DNA of 64,000 nt from Sphingomonas psychrolutea (GCF_014636175.1 NZ_BMDW01000001.1:124001-188000); one strand, 5' to 3'. Counted from the first letter of the stretch, positions 48,943 through 58,492 are shown. Notes: generated by a model from the letters alone, not told the origin. Made by a program: numbers and translations.

Positions 48943-50868
48943 TCAGGCCCGCGCGCCCTCCGCGACCGTCCCCGAATTGTGGCGCAGCGCCTTGAGCACC
49001 GTCTCGACGATCGCATCGGCATCAAGCCCAGCTTGGGCATATTGCACCTCGGGCTTGTCCTGGTCCTGAAAGATGTCGGGCAAGCGCAGCGTGCGCAGCT
49101 TGAGCCCGGCATCGATCAAGCCATCATCCGACGCAAAGGTCAGCACGTGCGCACCGAGCCCGCCGACCGCGGCCTCCTCGATCGTGACCGCCACTTCGTG
49201 CGTCGTCAGCAGCTTGCGGATGAGGTCCTCGTCGAGCGGCTTGGCGAAGCGCAGATCGGCGACGGTGGTGCTGAGCCCCCGGGCCTCGAGCGCCTCGGCC
49301 GCCTTCAACGCCTCGCCCAGCCGCGTGCCGAGCGAGAGGATCGCCACCTTGTGCCCTAGCCGGACGATCCGGCCCTTGCCGATCTCGAGCTGCTGCGCTT
49401 GCGCCGGCAGCTCGACCCCGGTGCCATTGCCGCGCGGATAACGAATCGCGATCGGCCCGCTATCGTGCAGCACCGCGGTGTGCGTCATATGGACCAGCTC
49501 GGCTTCATCGGCCGGGGCCATCACCACCATATTGGGCAGCGTGGCGAGATAGGTCACGTCGAACGACCCGGCATGCGTCGCGCCGTCCGCCCCAACGAGG
49601 CCCGCACGGTCGATCGCGAAGCGGACGGGGAGGTTCTGGATGCACACGTCGTGGACGACTTGGTCATAGGCGCGCTGCAGGAAGGTCGAATAGATCGCGC
49701 AGAATGGCCGCATCCCCTGCGCGGCAAGGCCCGCGGCGAAGGTGACCGCATGCTGTTCGGCAATGCCGACGTCGAAGAAGCGGTCGGGATGCGCCTTGCT
49801 GAACGCATCGAGCCCGGTCCCCGACGGCATCGCCGCGGTGATCGCGCAGATCGTCGGGTCGCTCTCGGCTTCCTTCGACAGCTGCGCGCCGAACACGTTC
49901 TGATATTGCGGCGGCCCTGGAGGGGCCTTGGACTGGACGCCCGAGATCACGTCGAACTTCTGCACGCCGTGATATTTGTCCGCTGCGGCTTCCGCCGGAC
50001 CGTAGCCCTTGCCCTTCTTGGTCACGACATGGACCAGGATCGGGCCTTCCTCGGCATCGCGGACGTTTTCGAGCACCGGGATCAACTGGTCGAGGTTGTG
50101 CCCGTCGATCGGCCCGACATAATAAAAGCCGAGTTCTTCGAACAGCGTACCGCCCATCGCGATGCCGCGGGCAAATTCGTCGGTCTTGCGCATCCCCGCC
50201 GCGATCGGCTTGGGCAAATGCTTGGCAAGCTTGCGCGCCAGATCGCGAAAACCCAGGAACTCGCGGCTCGACACTATTCGGCTGAGATAGGCCGACAGCC
50301 CGCCGACCGGCGGCGCGATCGACATATCGTTATCGTTGAGGATGACGACCAGCCGGTTGCCGGCTTGGGCCGCGTTGTTCATCGCCTCATATGCCATGCC
50401 CGCCGACATCGCGCCGTCGCCGATCACCGCGATGCCCTTGCCGGGCTTGCCCGCTATCTTGTTGGCGATCGCAAAGCCGAGGCTGGCCGAGATCGAGGTC
50501 GACGAATGCGCCGCGCCGAACGGATCGTACTCGCTCTCGCTGCGCTTGGTGAAGCCCGACAGGCCGCCGCCCATGCGCAGCGTGCGGATGCGGTCGCGCC
50601 GCCCGGTCAGGATCTTGTGCGGATAGCATTGGTGGCCCACGTCCCACACGAGCTTGTCGTTGGGAGTGTCGAACACATAGTGAATCGCGACGGTCAGCTC
50701 GACCACGCCCAGCCCCGAACCCAGATGCCCGCCGGTCACGCCGACCGCGGCGATCGTTTCCTGGCGCAACTCGTCGGCGAGCTGCCGCAACTGCGTCGGC
50801 GCGAGCGCACGAAGATCGGAGGGGAGCTGGACCGTGTCGAGCAACGGCGTTGTGAGTACGTCAACCAT
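48943..50868 (-). CDS. dxs: 1-deoxy-D-xylulose-5-phosphate synthase
   Basis: 641 residues. The thiamine-diphosphate motif is [18 protein letters not shown]-terminal [47 protein letters not shown] and [23 protein letters not shown] are DXS signatures. The transketolase-like pyrimidine domain has [17 protein letters not shown]. It is the first enzyme of the MEP isoprenoid pathway, feeding quinones and carotenoids. Normal length. Confidence 0.97.
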   Translation of the reverse strand: MVDVLTTPLLDTVQLPSDLRALAPTQLRQLADELRQETIAAVGVTGGHLGSGLGVVELTVAIHYVFDTPNDKLVWDVGHQCYPHKILTGRRDRIRTLRMGGGLSGFTKRSESEYDPFGAAHSSTSISASLGFAIANKIAGKPGKGIAVIGDGAMSAGMAYEAMNNAAQAGNRLVVILNDNDMSIAPPVGGLSAYLSRIVSSREFLGFRDLARKLAKHLPKPIAAGMRKTDEFARGIAMGGTLFEELGFYYVGPIDGHNLDQLIPVLENVRDAEEGPILVHVVTKKGKGYGPAEAAADKYHGVQKFDVISGVQSKAPPGPPQYQNVFGAQLSKEAESDPTICAITAAMPSGTGLDAFSKAHPDRFFDVGIAEQHAVTFAAGLAAQGMRPFCAIYSTFLQRAYDQVVHDVCIQNLPVRFAIDRAGLVGADGATHAGSFDVTYLATLPNMVVMAPADEAELVHMTHTAVLHDSGPIAIRYPRGNGTGVELPAQAQQLEIGKGRIVRLGHKVAILSLGTRLGEALKAAEALEARGLSTTVADLRFAKPLDEDLIRKLLTTHEVAVTIEEAAVGGLGAHVLTFASDDGLIDAGLKLRTLRLPDIFQDQDKPEVQYAQAGLDADAIVETVLKALRHNSGTVAEGARA

Positions 50869-50975
50869 CCCCCTGTTTAGCGCCGCTCCGGGGCCGTGTC
50901 GATTGTCGGATCAACACCACTTTGAGACGCCACATTTTCTTGACGAATGATGCATCGGCGCACCACATATGGGGG

Positions 50976-51515
50976 ATGCCCGGCCTCACCTACCGCCTCG
51001 CGACCGAGGCCGATATCCCCGCGATCGCAACGCTGATGGAACGCGCGATCGAGTCGCTGCAGCGCCCCTTTCTCTCCTCGGCGCAGGTCATGGCGAGCCG
51101 GTTGAGCATGGGGCTCGATACGCAATTGATCGCCGACCGCACCTATTTCCTGGTCGAACAGGATGGCGTGCCGGTCGGCTGCGGCGGGTGGAGCTACCGC
51201 GCCACGCTGTATGGCGGCGACCACAGCGCGGCGCTACGCGATGTCCGCACGCTCGATCCGGCGCGCGATGCCGCCCGAATCCGCGCGATGTATACCGATC
51301 CTGCCTATGTCCGGCGCGGGATCGGGCGGCTGGTGCTGGCATTGTGCGAGGATGCCGCGCGCGCGGCGGGCTTCCGCCGGGTCGAGATGATGGCGACGCT
51401 GGCGGGCGAGCCGCTCTACCTCGCGTGCGGCTATCAACCGATCGAACGGGTGATGAAAATGGCGGAAACCGGCCCGGCGGTGCCCGGTGTCCGGATGGGC
51501 AAGGACTTGCCCTGA
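50976..51515 (+). CDS. GNAT family N-acetyltransferase
   Basis: 179 residues: TYRLATEADIPAIATLMERAIESL ... MYTDPAYVRRGIGRLVLALCEDAARAAGFRRVEMMATLAGEPLYLACGYQPIER. Motif A (RRGIGRLVL) and the ATL.GEPLY...GY end are clear. Substrate unknown. The ATG at 50976 was chosen; upstream frame sequence is the dxs intergenic region. Divergent from dxs, convergent with the zur gene. Confidence 0.85.
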   Translation: MPGLTYRLATEADIPAIATLMERAIESLQRPFLSSAQVMASRLSMGLDTQLIADRTYFLVEQDGVPVGCGGWSYRATLYGGDHSAALRDVRTLDPARDAARIRAMYTDPAYVRRGIGRLVLALCEDAARAAGFRRVEMMATLAGEPLYLACGYQPIERVMKMAETGPAVPGVRMGKDLP

Positions 51516-51524
51516 AGCGTTAGA

Positions 51525-51983
51525 TCAGTCGCACGTCGCGCATTTACCGCGGACTTCGATTACCGGGCGCACTGGCGAGAAACCGGCCGCCTCCGCTGCC
51601 AGACGCACGCCCCGGGTGATGCTATCGTCATCGAGATGCGTGGTTTGCCCGCACGTGTCGCACACCAGGAAGATGCAGTCGTGCAGGCAATCGGGATGGG
51701 CGTTGGCGATGTATGCGTTCGAACTCTCGACTCGCCGCGCCAGGTTCGCGCCGACGAACAGATCGAGGATGCGATACACGCTGTTGGCGGCGACGCGGCG
51801 CCCCTCGGTCTTGGAGACCGCCTCGGCAATGTCATAGGCCGAGGCCGGCTTGTCGAACCCGGCGAGCGCGCGGAAGATATTGGCGCGCATCACGGTCCAT
51901 TGCTCGCCCGATTTTTCGAGCGTTGCTTGTGCTGCCGTTGCAAGATCGGCGCCTTGCGGCTCGTGATGATGATGCGCTGCCAT
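51525..51983 (-). CDS. zur: Fur-family transcriptional repressor, Zur type
   Basis: 152 residues. His-rich N-terminus (AAHHHHEPQG), HTH with ASAYDIAEAVSKTEGRRVAANSVYRILDLFVGANLARRVES, then HDCIFLVCDTCGQTTHLDDD (CxxC) and a second CxxC in GKCATCD. The two CxxC pairs bind structural zinc. The neighbouring merC gene lies 82 bp upstream on the same strand. Zinc specificity is inferred from the Zur-like N- and C-termini. Confidence 0.8.
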   Translation of the reverse strand: MAAHHHHEPQGADLATAAQATLEKSGEQWTVMRANIFRALAGFDKPASAYDIAEAVSKTEGRRVAANSVYRILDLFVGANLARRVESSNAYIANAHPDCLHDCIFLVCDTCGQTTHLDDDSITRGVRLAAEAAGFSPVRPVIEVRGKCATCD

Positions 51984-52065
51984 CGTCCAGAGATAGGCTC
52001 TCGGCACCCGCCCCGCAATGCGCCGACTCGCGGCAGACTCTTGGGGCCAGACGCTTCGAGCTCGC

Positions 52066-52458
52066 CTAGCTGGCCGCGCGCCGGTTGAGGTCGTGGCCAA
52101 GCGCGAGGATCGCGACGCCGATCAACGTCCACACCGTCTCCATGCCAGACCCGTCGTGCGGCAGCGAAATCGCCCCCGCCATCGTACCCAGCCCGGCCGA
52201 GCCGACCACGGCCGGGATCATATAGCCATGTGCGAAAATCCCGCGCCCAAGTGCCAATATCCCGAAACCGATCGCGATCGTCAGGCCGATTTCATGGAAC
52301 AGCGGGTTGAGCAATAGCCCGCCTGCGGTCGAGGCCAGCGCGATGAACACCGAACTCGCGATGCAATGCACCACGCACAGCCCCGACAGGCCGATCGCCA
52401 TATTATCGAAGCGCTGCTCGATCCAGTTGACCGCGGGGGTGTAAGCGAGAGTCGTCAT
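52066..52458 (-). CDS. MerC domain-containing membrane protein
   Basis: 130 residues, four helices. IGLSGLCVVHCIASSVFIALASTAG carries the paired cysteines (C-x3-C) typical of MerC metal-uptake proteins, and PLFHEIGLTIAIGFGILALGRGIFAHG follows. Next to zur it is more likely a zinc or other metal importer-like protein than a mercury gene, as no other mer genes are present. ATG 52470 is an alternative start. Confidence 0.82.
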   Translation of the reverse strand: MTTLAYTPAVNWIEQRFDNMAIGLSGLCVVHCIASSVFIALASTAGGLLLNPLFHEIGLTIAIGFGILALGRGIFAHGYMIPAVVGSAGLGTMAGAISLPHDGSGMETVWTLIGVAILALGHDLNRRAAS

Positions 52459-52489
52459 GCTGGCCGCCATGTGGCACGGCGAGCGACAA

Positions 52490-52509
52490 GTTACAACATA
52501 TCATCTTAC
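52490..52509. promoter_or_regulatory. Candidate Zur operator upstream of merC-like gene
   Basis: GTTACAACATATCATCTTAC is an imperfect inverted repeat (6 of 10 positions matched) located 20-40 bp before the merC start, in an AT-rich patch. It resembles the AT-rich dyads bound by Fur-family proteins. Confidence 0.25.
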
Positions 52510-52714
52510 GGTTTTTGAGCGGCGTGGGCATTTCCTATGTGCCGCGCCCCGTGACGCCGCACCAACACCGCGCCCCACTTGAGCGAATCATGCCCCGCCG
52601 CACAGCGCTGCGGCAACGGAGCGCTGTCCGGAGATCTTTGCTGATCCTTCACTACAAGATATTTTGATGCGAAAGTAACGTACCGGTAAGGAGCGCATTG
52701 TTATTTAACGCTGC

Positions 52715-53848
52715 ATGAGCTCTGATTCGATCAGCAACCCTTTTGTTGTTGCTGCACCATTAATTGTTGCTACAACATATGCGTTTGTCGTTATAATGTG
52801 CTGGGGTAGTGGTCATACAGCAGAACTGATCGCACTTTGCACGGGCTACGTATCTGCTATCATGGCGGCATGTGTTTTTAACGCAAGCGCGATACTGGTC
52901 TATGCGGTCTGGATCCGTCGACGTCGGGGCGAGGCGACTTCGGTCACGTCACTGATCTGTCATTTTTTGTTGGAACGATGGCGGGTCGACCGAGGTCTGT
53001 CGTTATGGCAACCCTTGCTGACTTTCATCGTTCTGATGACCGCATTCACGTTTTTCAAGCAATCGGCGTTGCGAGGCGCTGGCTTTGGCTATGGTCCATG
53101 GTTTGCTGATGCGGACCGGACGCTGTTTGGGACCGATCCCTGGCGCATCACCCACATTCTGTTTGCCTCGCCTTGGTCGACCCAGGCGTTGGATCTGGCG
53201 TATCACGCGTGGTTCGCGCCGATGACGCTCGGCGTGGCATTTTGCGCTTTTGCGAAGCCGGGCTCAATTCTGTCGTGGCGCTACCTGCTTTCTTACTGTC
53301 TCCTTTGGATCGTGCTCGGGTCACTCATGGCCTATGCTTTTCCCGCCGCTGGGCCAGTTTACTTTGCTGAGTTCCAGCACCAAGCGGGGCGCTTTGCCGA
53401 GCTGTCACAATTGCTGGCGTCCGAGGATGCGACGCTCCGGATGCATGGCGCGAGCGGGCTGAGTGCGCTCACCTATCAGCAGCATCTTCTTGTCAACTTC
53501 AAGCACGGAACGATCGTGATGGGCGGGGGTATTTCGGCGATGCCGTCGCTCCACAACGCCTTGGCGGTGCTGTTCGCTTGTGTCGCCTGGCATCTGTCGC
53601 GTTCGCTGGGGCGAATCATGACGGGCTATGCCGCCATCGTCTGGATCGGTTCGATCCATCTCGGCTGGCATTATGCGCTCGACGGCGTCGTGGCGTTTGT
53701 GGCGACCATCGCCCTTTGGTCGCTGTCAGGTTTGATGATCCAGAGCGCGCGAGGGCGTTTATACGCTAAACCGTGGTTATCGCGATCCGTCGCGACGGCC
53801 ATGCTCGCCGGGACATTGTGGCGACGCCGCAGGGAGCGGAGCCGATGA
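52715..53848 (+). CDS. PAP2-superfamily (Aur1/Ipt1-like) membrane protein 1
   Basis: 377 residues, about nine helices. The PAP2 catalytic blocks are MGGGISAMPSLHNALAVLFA (SMPSLH) and IHLGWHYALDGVVAFV (HxxxD: GWHYALDG). GYGPWFADADRTLFGTDPWRI and HAWFAPMTLG are shared with the next gene. Such proteins are lipid phosphatases or phosphotransferases; Aur1-like members act on sphingolipids, but substrate here is inferred only. The first ~150 bp is notably AT-rich. An AAGGAG lies 21 nt before the ATG, unusually far. Confidence 0.8.
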   Translation: MSSDSISNPFVVAAPLIVATTYAFVVIMCWGSGHTAELIALCTGYVSAIMAACVFNASAILVYAVWIRRRRGEATSVTSLICHFLLERWRVDRGLSLWQPLLTFIVLMTAFTFFKQSALRGAGFGYGPWFADADRTLFGTDPWRITHILFASPWSTQALDLAYHAWFAPMTLGVAFCAFAKPGSILSWRYLLSYCLLWIVLGSLMAYAFPAAGPVYFAEFQHQAGRFAELSQLLASEDATLRMHGASGLSALTYQQHLLVNFKHGTIVMGGGISAMPSLHNALAVLFACVAWHLSRSLGRIMTGYAAIVWIGSIHLGWHYALDGVVAFVATIALWSLSGLMIQSARGRLYAKPWLSRSVATAMLAGTLWRRRRERSR

Positions 53849-54990
53849 CCCCGACTATTCGGCGATCCTCCAGAATCAAGGCAGACGACGGCTATACGAT
53901 GCCGCCGCTTCAGCCGATTGTGATGCCATTTATCTTCGCATTTCTCTACGCGACTTGCGTCTACCTGCTCGTGCGCGATCCCTTGATCGACTGGACGTCG
54001 GTCGCTCGGCTGAAAAGTAAGGGCTTTATCTGCGCGATAACGCTTGTCGCGCCCGTCATGTTGCTTGGCAAAATGGCGTACAACCACCGGTACGGGATCG
54101 ATGAGTCGGTCACCGATATCGTCCGCACGTTCGTCCGGACGCGCATCCGCCCCGGATGGGGGCTCCCCTTCCTGACGCCCTTGCTCACCGCAATCTTGGT
54201 TGGCACCGCGTATAACGTTTTCAAGCAGCGAATGCTGCCATCGACGGGATATGGCTATGACGGCGTTCTCGCAGGGATAGATCGTAGCGTCTTCGGTACC
54301 GATCCTTGGCGGCTGACCCATACTCTGCTGCCCAGTGCAGAGGCCACGCGGATCATCGATCTGGCCTATCATCCCTTCTTCTTTCCGATGACAATGGGAA
54401 TTGCGATCTGCACGTTCCTGCCGCTCGATTCGCGCCACCGCCTCCGACACACGCTGTCTTTTGCGATGCTGATCATCGTTCCGACGAGCCTTGTTGCGGC
54501 ACTGGTGCCGGCGGTGGGGCCTTGCTTCGAAGCATTTTACCACCAGAATCTGCAGTTCGCCGAATTGACCAACACGCTTGCAGCGCAACAGGCTAGCCTT
54601 GTCGCCAACGGCTATCCCGGATTTGAATCGCTCGCCGCCCAAGCAAAACTGCAGTCGCTTTTGGGCGCGCCCAGCATCGCGGATGGCGGCGGCATCGCGG
54701 CGCTGCCGTCGATGCACAATGCGTTATCCACATTGTTCCTGTGCTTCGTGATGGGTTTCAGCCGCCATTGGCTGTGGCTGGCGGTGCCGTATAGCGCACT
54801 CATTCTGTTCGGGTCAGTCCACCTTGGCTGGCACTACGCGATCGACGGTGTCGTTGGCATCGCGCTCGCATTCCTGATGTGGCGGATCGCCGGGCCGATT
54901 GCCGATGCCGGCCTTGCCCAGCACCCAATTAGACGTGCAATCCGGAACGGCCGTGCCACATTCGGCCGGATTGCCACGCCAAGCATGTAG
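53845..54990 (+). CDS. PAP2-superfamily (Aur1/Ipt1-like) membrane protein 2
   Basis: 381 residues, paralogous to the preceding protein: GYGYDGVLAGIDRSVFGTDPWRLTHTLLPS, HPFFFPMTMGIAICTF, the catalytic DGGGIAALPSMHNALSTLFLCF and VHLGWHYAIDGVVGIALAF. Its ATG overlaps the upstream stop (ATGA), so the pair is co-translated. Identity between the two is clearest in the loops, and the catalytic His and Asp are retained in both. Confidence 0.8.
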   Translation: MTPTIRRSSRIKADDGYTMPPLQPIVMPFIFAFLYATCVYLLVRDPLIDWTSVARLKSKGFICAITLVAPVMLLGKMAYNHRYGIDESVTDIVRTFVRTRIRPGWGLPFLTPLLTAILVGTAYNVFKQRMLPSTGYGYDGVLAGIDRSVFGTDPWRLTHTLLPSAEATRIIDLAYHPFFFPMTMGIAICTFLPLDSRHRLRHTLSFAMLIIVPTSLVAALVPAVGPCFEAFYHQNLQFAELTNTLAAQQASLVANGYPGFESLAAQAKLQSLLGAPSIADGGGIAALPSMHNALSTLFLCFVMGFSRHWLWLAVPYSALILFGSVHLGWHYAIDGVVGIALAFLMWRIAGPIADAGLAQHPIRRAIRNGRATFGRIATPSM

Positions 54991-55241
54991 CGACGTACCG
55001 GCCTCGCCGAACTGGGACAACGGTTGCGCTTATGGTCGCGCCATTGGCAGATTCCGGCTCAAATCGAGGGCTGTGGCCCGGCCGTGATTGGCGCACGGTG
55101 TCGTTATCGACCGATCCAACGGGCCGCAGCTTAAGCGATCGGCGTTTCTGAACGCCGTCGATCTGCGACCCAGCAAACCCCGCAACCATGCCCCACCCCC
55201 AAAATTTGCACCCGCACACCCAAAATCCACAATCGACGCGG

Positions 55242-55261
55242 GCCTTACGGGGGCGTAAGGC
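55242..55261 (+). promoter_or_regulatory. Hairpin burying the ctaA ribosome site
   Basis: GCCTTACG-GGGG-CGTAAGGC is a perfect 8-bp hairpin, and its 3' arm contains the TAAGG ribosome site that ends eight bases before the ctaA ATG. The preceding 55180-55235 stretch is C-rich and G-poor. The 277-bp gap before ctaA (54991-55267) holds no gene. Confidence 0.45.
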
Positions 55262-55267
55262 AGCGTC

Positions 55268-56305
55268 ATGCTCCAAGCATCCACGCTTCCCACCCGCCTT
55301 CGTCCGCGCACGCTGTCGAACTGGCTCTTTATCGTCGCCGCGCTGGTCGTCGCGATGGTCGTCATCGGCGGCATCACGCGGCTGACCGAATCGGGACTTT
55401 CGATCACGCAGTGGAAACCGATCAGCGGGATTATCCCGCCGCTCACCGGTGCGCAGTGGCAAGCCGAGTTTGATAATTACAAGAAAATCCCGGAATATCA
55501 GCAGCTCAACCGCGGCATGACGATGGCCGGGTTCCAGGCGATCTTCTTCTGGGAATATATCCACCGCTTGCTCGGGCGCGTCGTTGGAGCGGCCTATCTG
55601 CTGCCGTTGCTCGCCTTTTGGGCGGCGGGGCGGATTCCGCGCGGCTATGCCCCGCGGCTGTTCGCGCTCGTCGCCTTGGTATGTTTCCAGGGCGCGATCG
55701 GCTGGTGGATGGTGTCGTCGGGTCTCGCCAAGCGCACCGATGTCAGCCACGTCCGCCTCGCCGTCCACCTTGTCACCGCGCTCACCCTGCTCGCCGGCAC
55801 GGTGTGGACCGCGCTCGATTTGCGCGATCTTGCGGCCAACCGGCTCGCCAACCCGGCGCGGCTGCGTGCTTTTGCGGGCGCGGCGCTACTCCTGCTCTTC
55901 GCGCAGATCATGTTCGGCGCGTTCACCGCCGGGCTCGATGCGGGCTATGCCTTTTCGAGCTGGCCGCTGATGGGCGACGAAATCTTCCCGGCCGCGACAC
56001 CGCTAACCGATCCGCTATGGCGCAATGCGGTCGATAATCCGGTGGCGGTGCAATTCATCCATCGCTGGCTCGCCTTCGTCGCGGCGGCGGGGATCGTCTG
56101 GCTGGGGACCAAGGCGATCCGGGCCGGAGCGCCGCGCATCGGCTGGGCCGTTATCGCGCTGGTTGGCTTCCAGATCATCCTCGGCATCGCGACCTTGCTG
56201 AGCGGTGTCGAGATCGTCATCGCGGTCGCACATCAGGCCAATGCCGCGCTGACGCTGATCGCGGCGACCGCAGCGGCGCATGCGGTGAGCCGCCGCACCG
56301 CGTGA
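55268..56305 (+). CDS. ctaA: Heme A synthase (COX15/CtaA, type 2)
   Basis: 345 residues, eight helices. Signatures: VVIGGITRLTESGLSITQWKPISGIIPPLTGAQW, FFWEYIHRLLGRVVGAAYLLP (haem His), GWWMVSSGLAKRTDVSHVRLAVHLVTAL, and VQFIHRWLAFVAA and AVAHQANAALTLIAA with the remaining His ligands. It oxidises haem O to haem A for aa3-type cytochrome oxidase. The stop overlaps the next gene's GTG. Confidence 0.95.
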   Translation: MLQASTLPTRLRPRTLSNWLFIVAALVVAMVVIGGITRLTESGLSITQWKPISGIIPPLTGAQWQAEFDNYKKIPEYQQLNRGMTMAGFQAIFFWEYIHRLLGRVVGAAYLLPLLAFWAAGRIPRGYAPRLFALVALVCFQGAIGWWMVSSGLAKRTDVSHVRLAVHLVTALTLLAGTVWTALDLRDLAANRLANPARLRAFAGAALLLLFAQIMFGAFTAGLDAGYAFSSWPLMGDEIFPAATPLTDPLWRNAVDNPVAVQFIHRWLAFVAAAGIVWLGTKAIRAGAPRIGWAVIALVGFQIILGIATLLSGVEIVIAVAHQANAALTLIAATAAAHAVSRRTA

Positions 56306-57147
56306 TTCGCGCCGGGTTCGGTCTGTCGGTCCTGCTATGGTCGAGCGCAGCGGCGGCGGAATTTCGCCCGGTCGAGGATCGCCCCTACCGTTACGACACC
56401 ATCGAAACCCGTACCGCGGACGGCGTCGCGCGGCGCTTCCAGGCCAGCCGCACTGTCGTGTTCCACAAGACCGACACCGGGTATGCCGTAACGGTGACGC
56501 TCGACACGATCGATGACCAGGCCGGTGACGAGGTCGGGGCGATGTTCCGCGCGGCGACGGGCGCCTTGCTCGACCGCCCGATCCGCTATCAGGTCGATGC
56601 CAGCGGCGCGATCGTTGACGTCGCCGATGCCGATAGCGCGATCGCGCTGATCGCCGACGCGATCGATCGGATCAGCGCCCGGCGCGTACGCAGCGGCGAT
56701 GCGCGCGTCCTCACCAGCCCGCTGCGCACGCTGCCCCCAGAGCGCAAGGCCGCGATGCTGCGCTCGATCCTGACCCCTGTCATCGCCAGTCCCACAGCCG
56801 ATCGCACGCCGGGCCAGCGCCCGGTCTCCGTGCCCAGCCGGCCGCCGCTCGCGCCCGGTACCGCGCTTAGCGGAATCGAGACCACACGCAGCGCAGGCGG
56901 GATCATCACGATCGAGGTCAAGGCGTCCGGCGGCGTCGATGCCCGCGCCACGCCCGAAACGCATGGCCACGACGTCGCAACACCAGCGCATCTGCCCACC
57001 GCCACGATCAGCACGACCCGTCATATCGATGCCGCAACCGGGCTGCTGCGCGATGCGCGCGACATCGCCGAGACACGATTGAGCGACGGCGCGACGATCC
57101 ACGCCACGCAGATCGAGACCATCCTGACGCTGCAACTCCGCCCATAA
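56302..57147 (+). CDS. Exported protein of unknown function
   Basis: 281 residues. GTG start overlaps the ctaA stop (GTGA). A signal peptide (MIRAGFGLSVLLWSSAAAAE) precedes a beta-rich domain: YRYDTIETRTADGVARRFQASRTVVFHKTDTGYAVTVTLDTIDDQAG ... and a C-terminal ISTTRHIDAATGLLRDARDIAETRLSDGATIHATQIETILTLQLR. No family recognised. Coupling to ctaA suggests co-expression, not necessarily a cytochrome oxidase role. Confidence 0.7.
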   Translation: MIRAGFGLSVLLWSSAAAAEFRPVEDRPYRYDTIETRTADGVARRFQASRTVVFHKTDTGYAVTVTLDTIDDQAGDEVGAMFRAATGALLDRPIRYQVDASGAIVDVADADSAIALIADAIDRISARRVRSGDARVLTSPLRTLPPERKAAMLRSILTPVIASPTADRTPGQRPVSVPSRPPLAPGTALSGIETTRSAGGIITIEVKASGGVDARATPETHGHDVATPAHLPTATISTTRHIDAATGLLRDARDIAETRLSDGATIHATQIETILTLQLRP

Positions 57148-57191
57148 AGGTCGGCGGTACCAGGTTACCCGTCACGAAACCCGCCAATTGC

Positions 57192-57220
57192 TTGACTTCC
57201 ACGCGGCCTCGCAGCAATAG
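57192..57220 (+). promoter_or_regulatory. Putative rplM-rpsI promoter
   Basis: TTGACT, 17 bp, CAATAG. A strong -35 with a moderate -10, about 65 bp before the rplM ATG and upstream of the UUCG hairpin. Confidence 0.5.
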
Positions 57221-57229
57221 GCCGCCATT

Positions 57230-57253
57230 GGTGCCGTCCTTCGGGGCGGCACC
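57230..57253 (+). promoter_or_regulatory. UUCG-capped hairpin in the rplM leader
   Basis: GGTGCCGTCC-TTCG-GGGCGGCACC forms a ten-pair stem with a C(UUCG)G tetraloop, followed by TGTCGTTTTA and then the rplM ribosome site GAAGG. It could be an attenuator or an L13-binding autoregulatory element. Confidence 0.45.
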
Positions 57254-57284
57254 TGTCGTTTTAGCATAGAAGGTCACAAGCCCC

Positions 57285-57764
57285 ATGAAGGCGCTGATGA
57301 AGACCACGAAGCCGGCGCTGCCGGCTGAAGTGGTAAAGAAGTGGATCATCGTCGATGCCGACGGTCTGGTCGTCGGCCGTATGGCGTCGATCATCGCGAA
57401 CATCCTGCGCGGCAAGCACAAGCCGAGCTTCACCCCGCACGTCGATTGCGGTGACAATGTCATCGTGATCAACGCCGACAAGGTGCGGTTCACGGGCAAC
57501 AAGCTCAAGGACAAGATCTATTATCGCCACACCGGCTATGCCGGGGGCATCAAGGGCGTCGCAGCCGGCAAGATCCTCGAGGGTCGTTTCCCCGAGCGGA
57601 TCATCGAAAAGGCGATCGAGCGGATGATTCCGCGCGGTCCGCTGGGTCGCGCGCAAATGCGCAACCTGCGCGTCTTCGCCGGCACCGAGCACCCGCACGA
57701 GGCCCAGAACCCCGAAGTCCTCGACATCGGAGCCATGAACCGCAAGAATAAGGTGGGCGCATAA
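57285..57764 (+). CDS. rplM: 50S ribosomal protein L13
   Basis: 159 residues: [72 protein letters not shown] ... [31 protein letters not shown]. Length and motifs are typical. Its TAA overlaps the rpsI ATG by one base, the universal L13-S9 pair. Confidence 0.98.
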   Translation: MKALMKTTKPALPAEVVKKWIIVDADGLVVGRMASIIANILRGKHKPSFTPHVDCGDNVIVINADKVRFTGNKLKDKIYYRHTGYAGGIKGVAAGKILEGRFPERIIEKAIERMIPRGPLGRAQMRNLRVFAGTEHPHEAQNPEVLDIGAMNRKNKVGA

Positions 57765-58318
57765 TGTCCGACAACCGCCAGTCGCTGGCCGATCTCGCCG
57801 GCCTGACCAACACCCCCGCGCCGGTCACGCAGGCCGCAACTGACACCGTGCCGACCGAAGTCAGCGCGCCGGTCAACAACTCCGGCCCCGTGCCCGAGCC
57901 GATGCCGCTGCGCGAACAGATCCTCGACAAGTTCGGCCGCGCTTACGCGACCGGCCGTCGTAAGGACGCCGTCGCACGCGTCTGGATCAAGCCCGGCACG
58001 GGCAAGATCATGATCAACGGCCGCGACCAGGAAGTGTATTTCGCGCGTCCGACGCTGCGTCTCGTCATCAACCAGGTGTTCGGCGTGACCGAGCGCGAAG
58101 GCCAGTATGACGTCAATTGCACCGTCAAGGGCGGCGGGCTTTCCGGCCAGGCCGGCGCCGTGAAGCATGGCATCAGCCAGGCGATCACCAAGTTCGAACC
58201 GATCCTGCGTGCGCCGGTCAAGGCAGCAGGCTTCCTGACCCGCGACAGCCGCACGGTCGAGCGCAAGAAGTACGGCCGCGCGAAGGCACGCCGCAGCTTC
58301 CAGTTCTCGAAGCGTTAA
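57764..58318 (+). CDS. rpsI: 30S ribosomal protein S9 (with N-terminal extension)
   Basis: 184 residues. The conserved S9 body starts near residue 60 ([35 protein letters not shown]) and ends in the invariant [25 protein letters not shown]. The first ~55 residues, alanine/proline/threonine-rich, are an extension seen in sphingomonads compared with the ~130-residue E. coli S9. Confidence 0.97.
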   Translation: MSDNRQSLADLAGLTNTPAPVTQAATDTVPTEVSAPVNNSGPVPEPMPLREQILDKFGRAYATGRRKDAVARVWIKPGTGKIMINGRDQEVYFARPTLRLVINQVFGVTEREGQYDVNCTVKGGGLSGQAGAVKHGISQAITKFEPILRAPVKAAGFLTRDSRTVERKKYGRAKARRSFQFSKR

Positions 58319-58403
58319 GACTCGTAGCGTCGGCCGACGGGCGGCACAGCCGTCCCGTCTAACGTCATGGATTTACTCCGTGACGGCGCGATGCAGAAAT
58401 ATT

Positions 58404-58437
58404 GAAAGGGCGGTCCGGAAACGGGCCGCCCTTTTCG
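58404..58437 (+). terminator. Rho-independent terminator of rplM-rpsI
   Basis: AAAGGGCGG and CCGCCCTTTT pair around a short G/C-rich loop, with a T-run at the end. It sits 85 bp after the rpsI stop. A run of ten C residues (58441-58450) follows and is a likely sequencing or slippage-prone site. Confidence 0.85.
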
Positions 58438-58492
58438 TATCCCCCCCCCCGCCAGGGATGACGCAGCGCCAGCGTAACGATACACTCTGCCA

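Noticed and set aside
52066..52458. Mercury resistance operon
   Set aside because: Only a MerC-like protein is present, beside a Zur-type regulator, with no merR, merT, merP or merA.
58441..58450. Phase-variable poly-C tract
   Set aside because: It lies in an intergenic region after a terminator and 43 bp before the next ATG, so it cannot shift a reading frame; it may be an assembly artefact.
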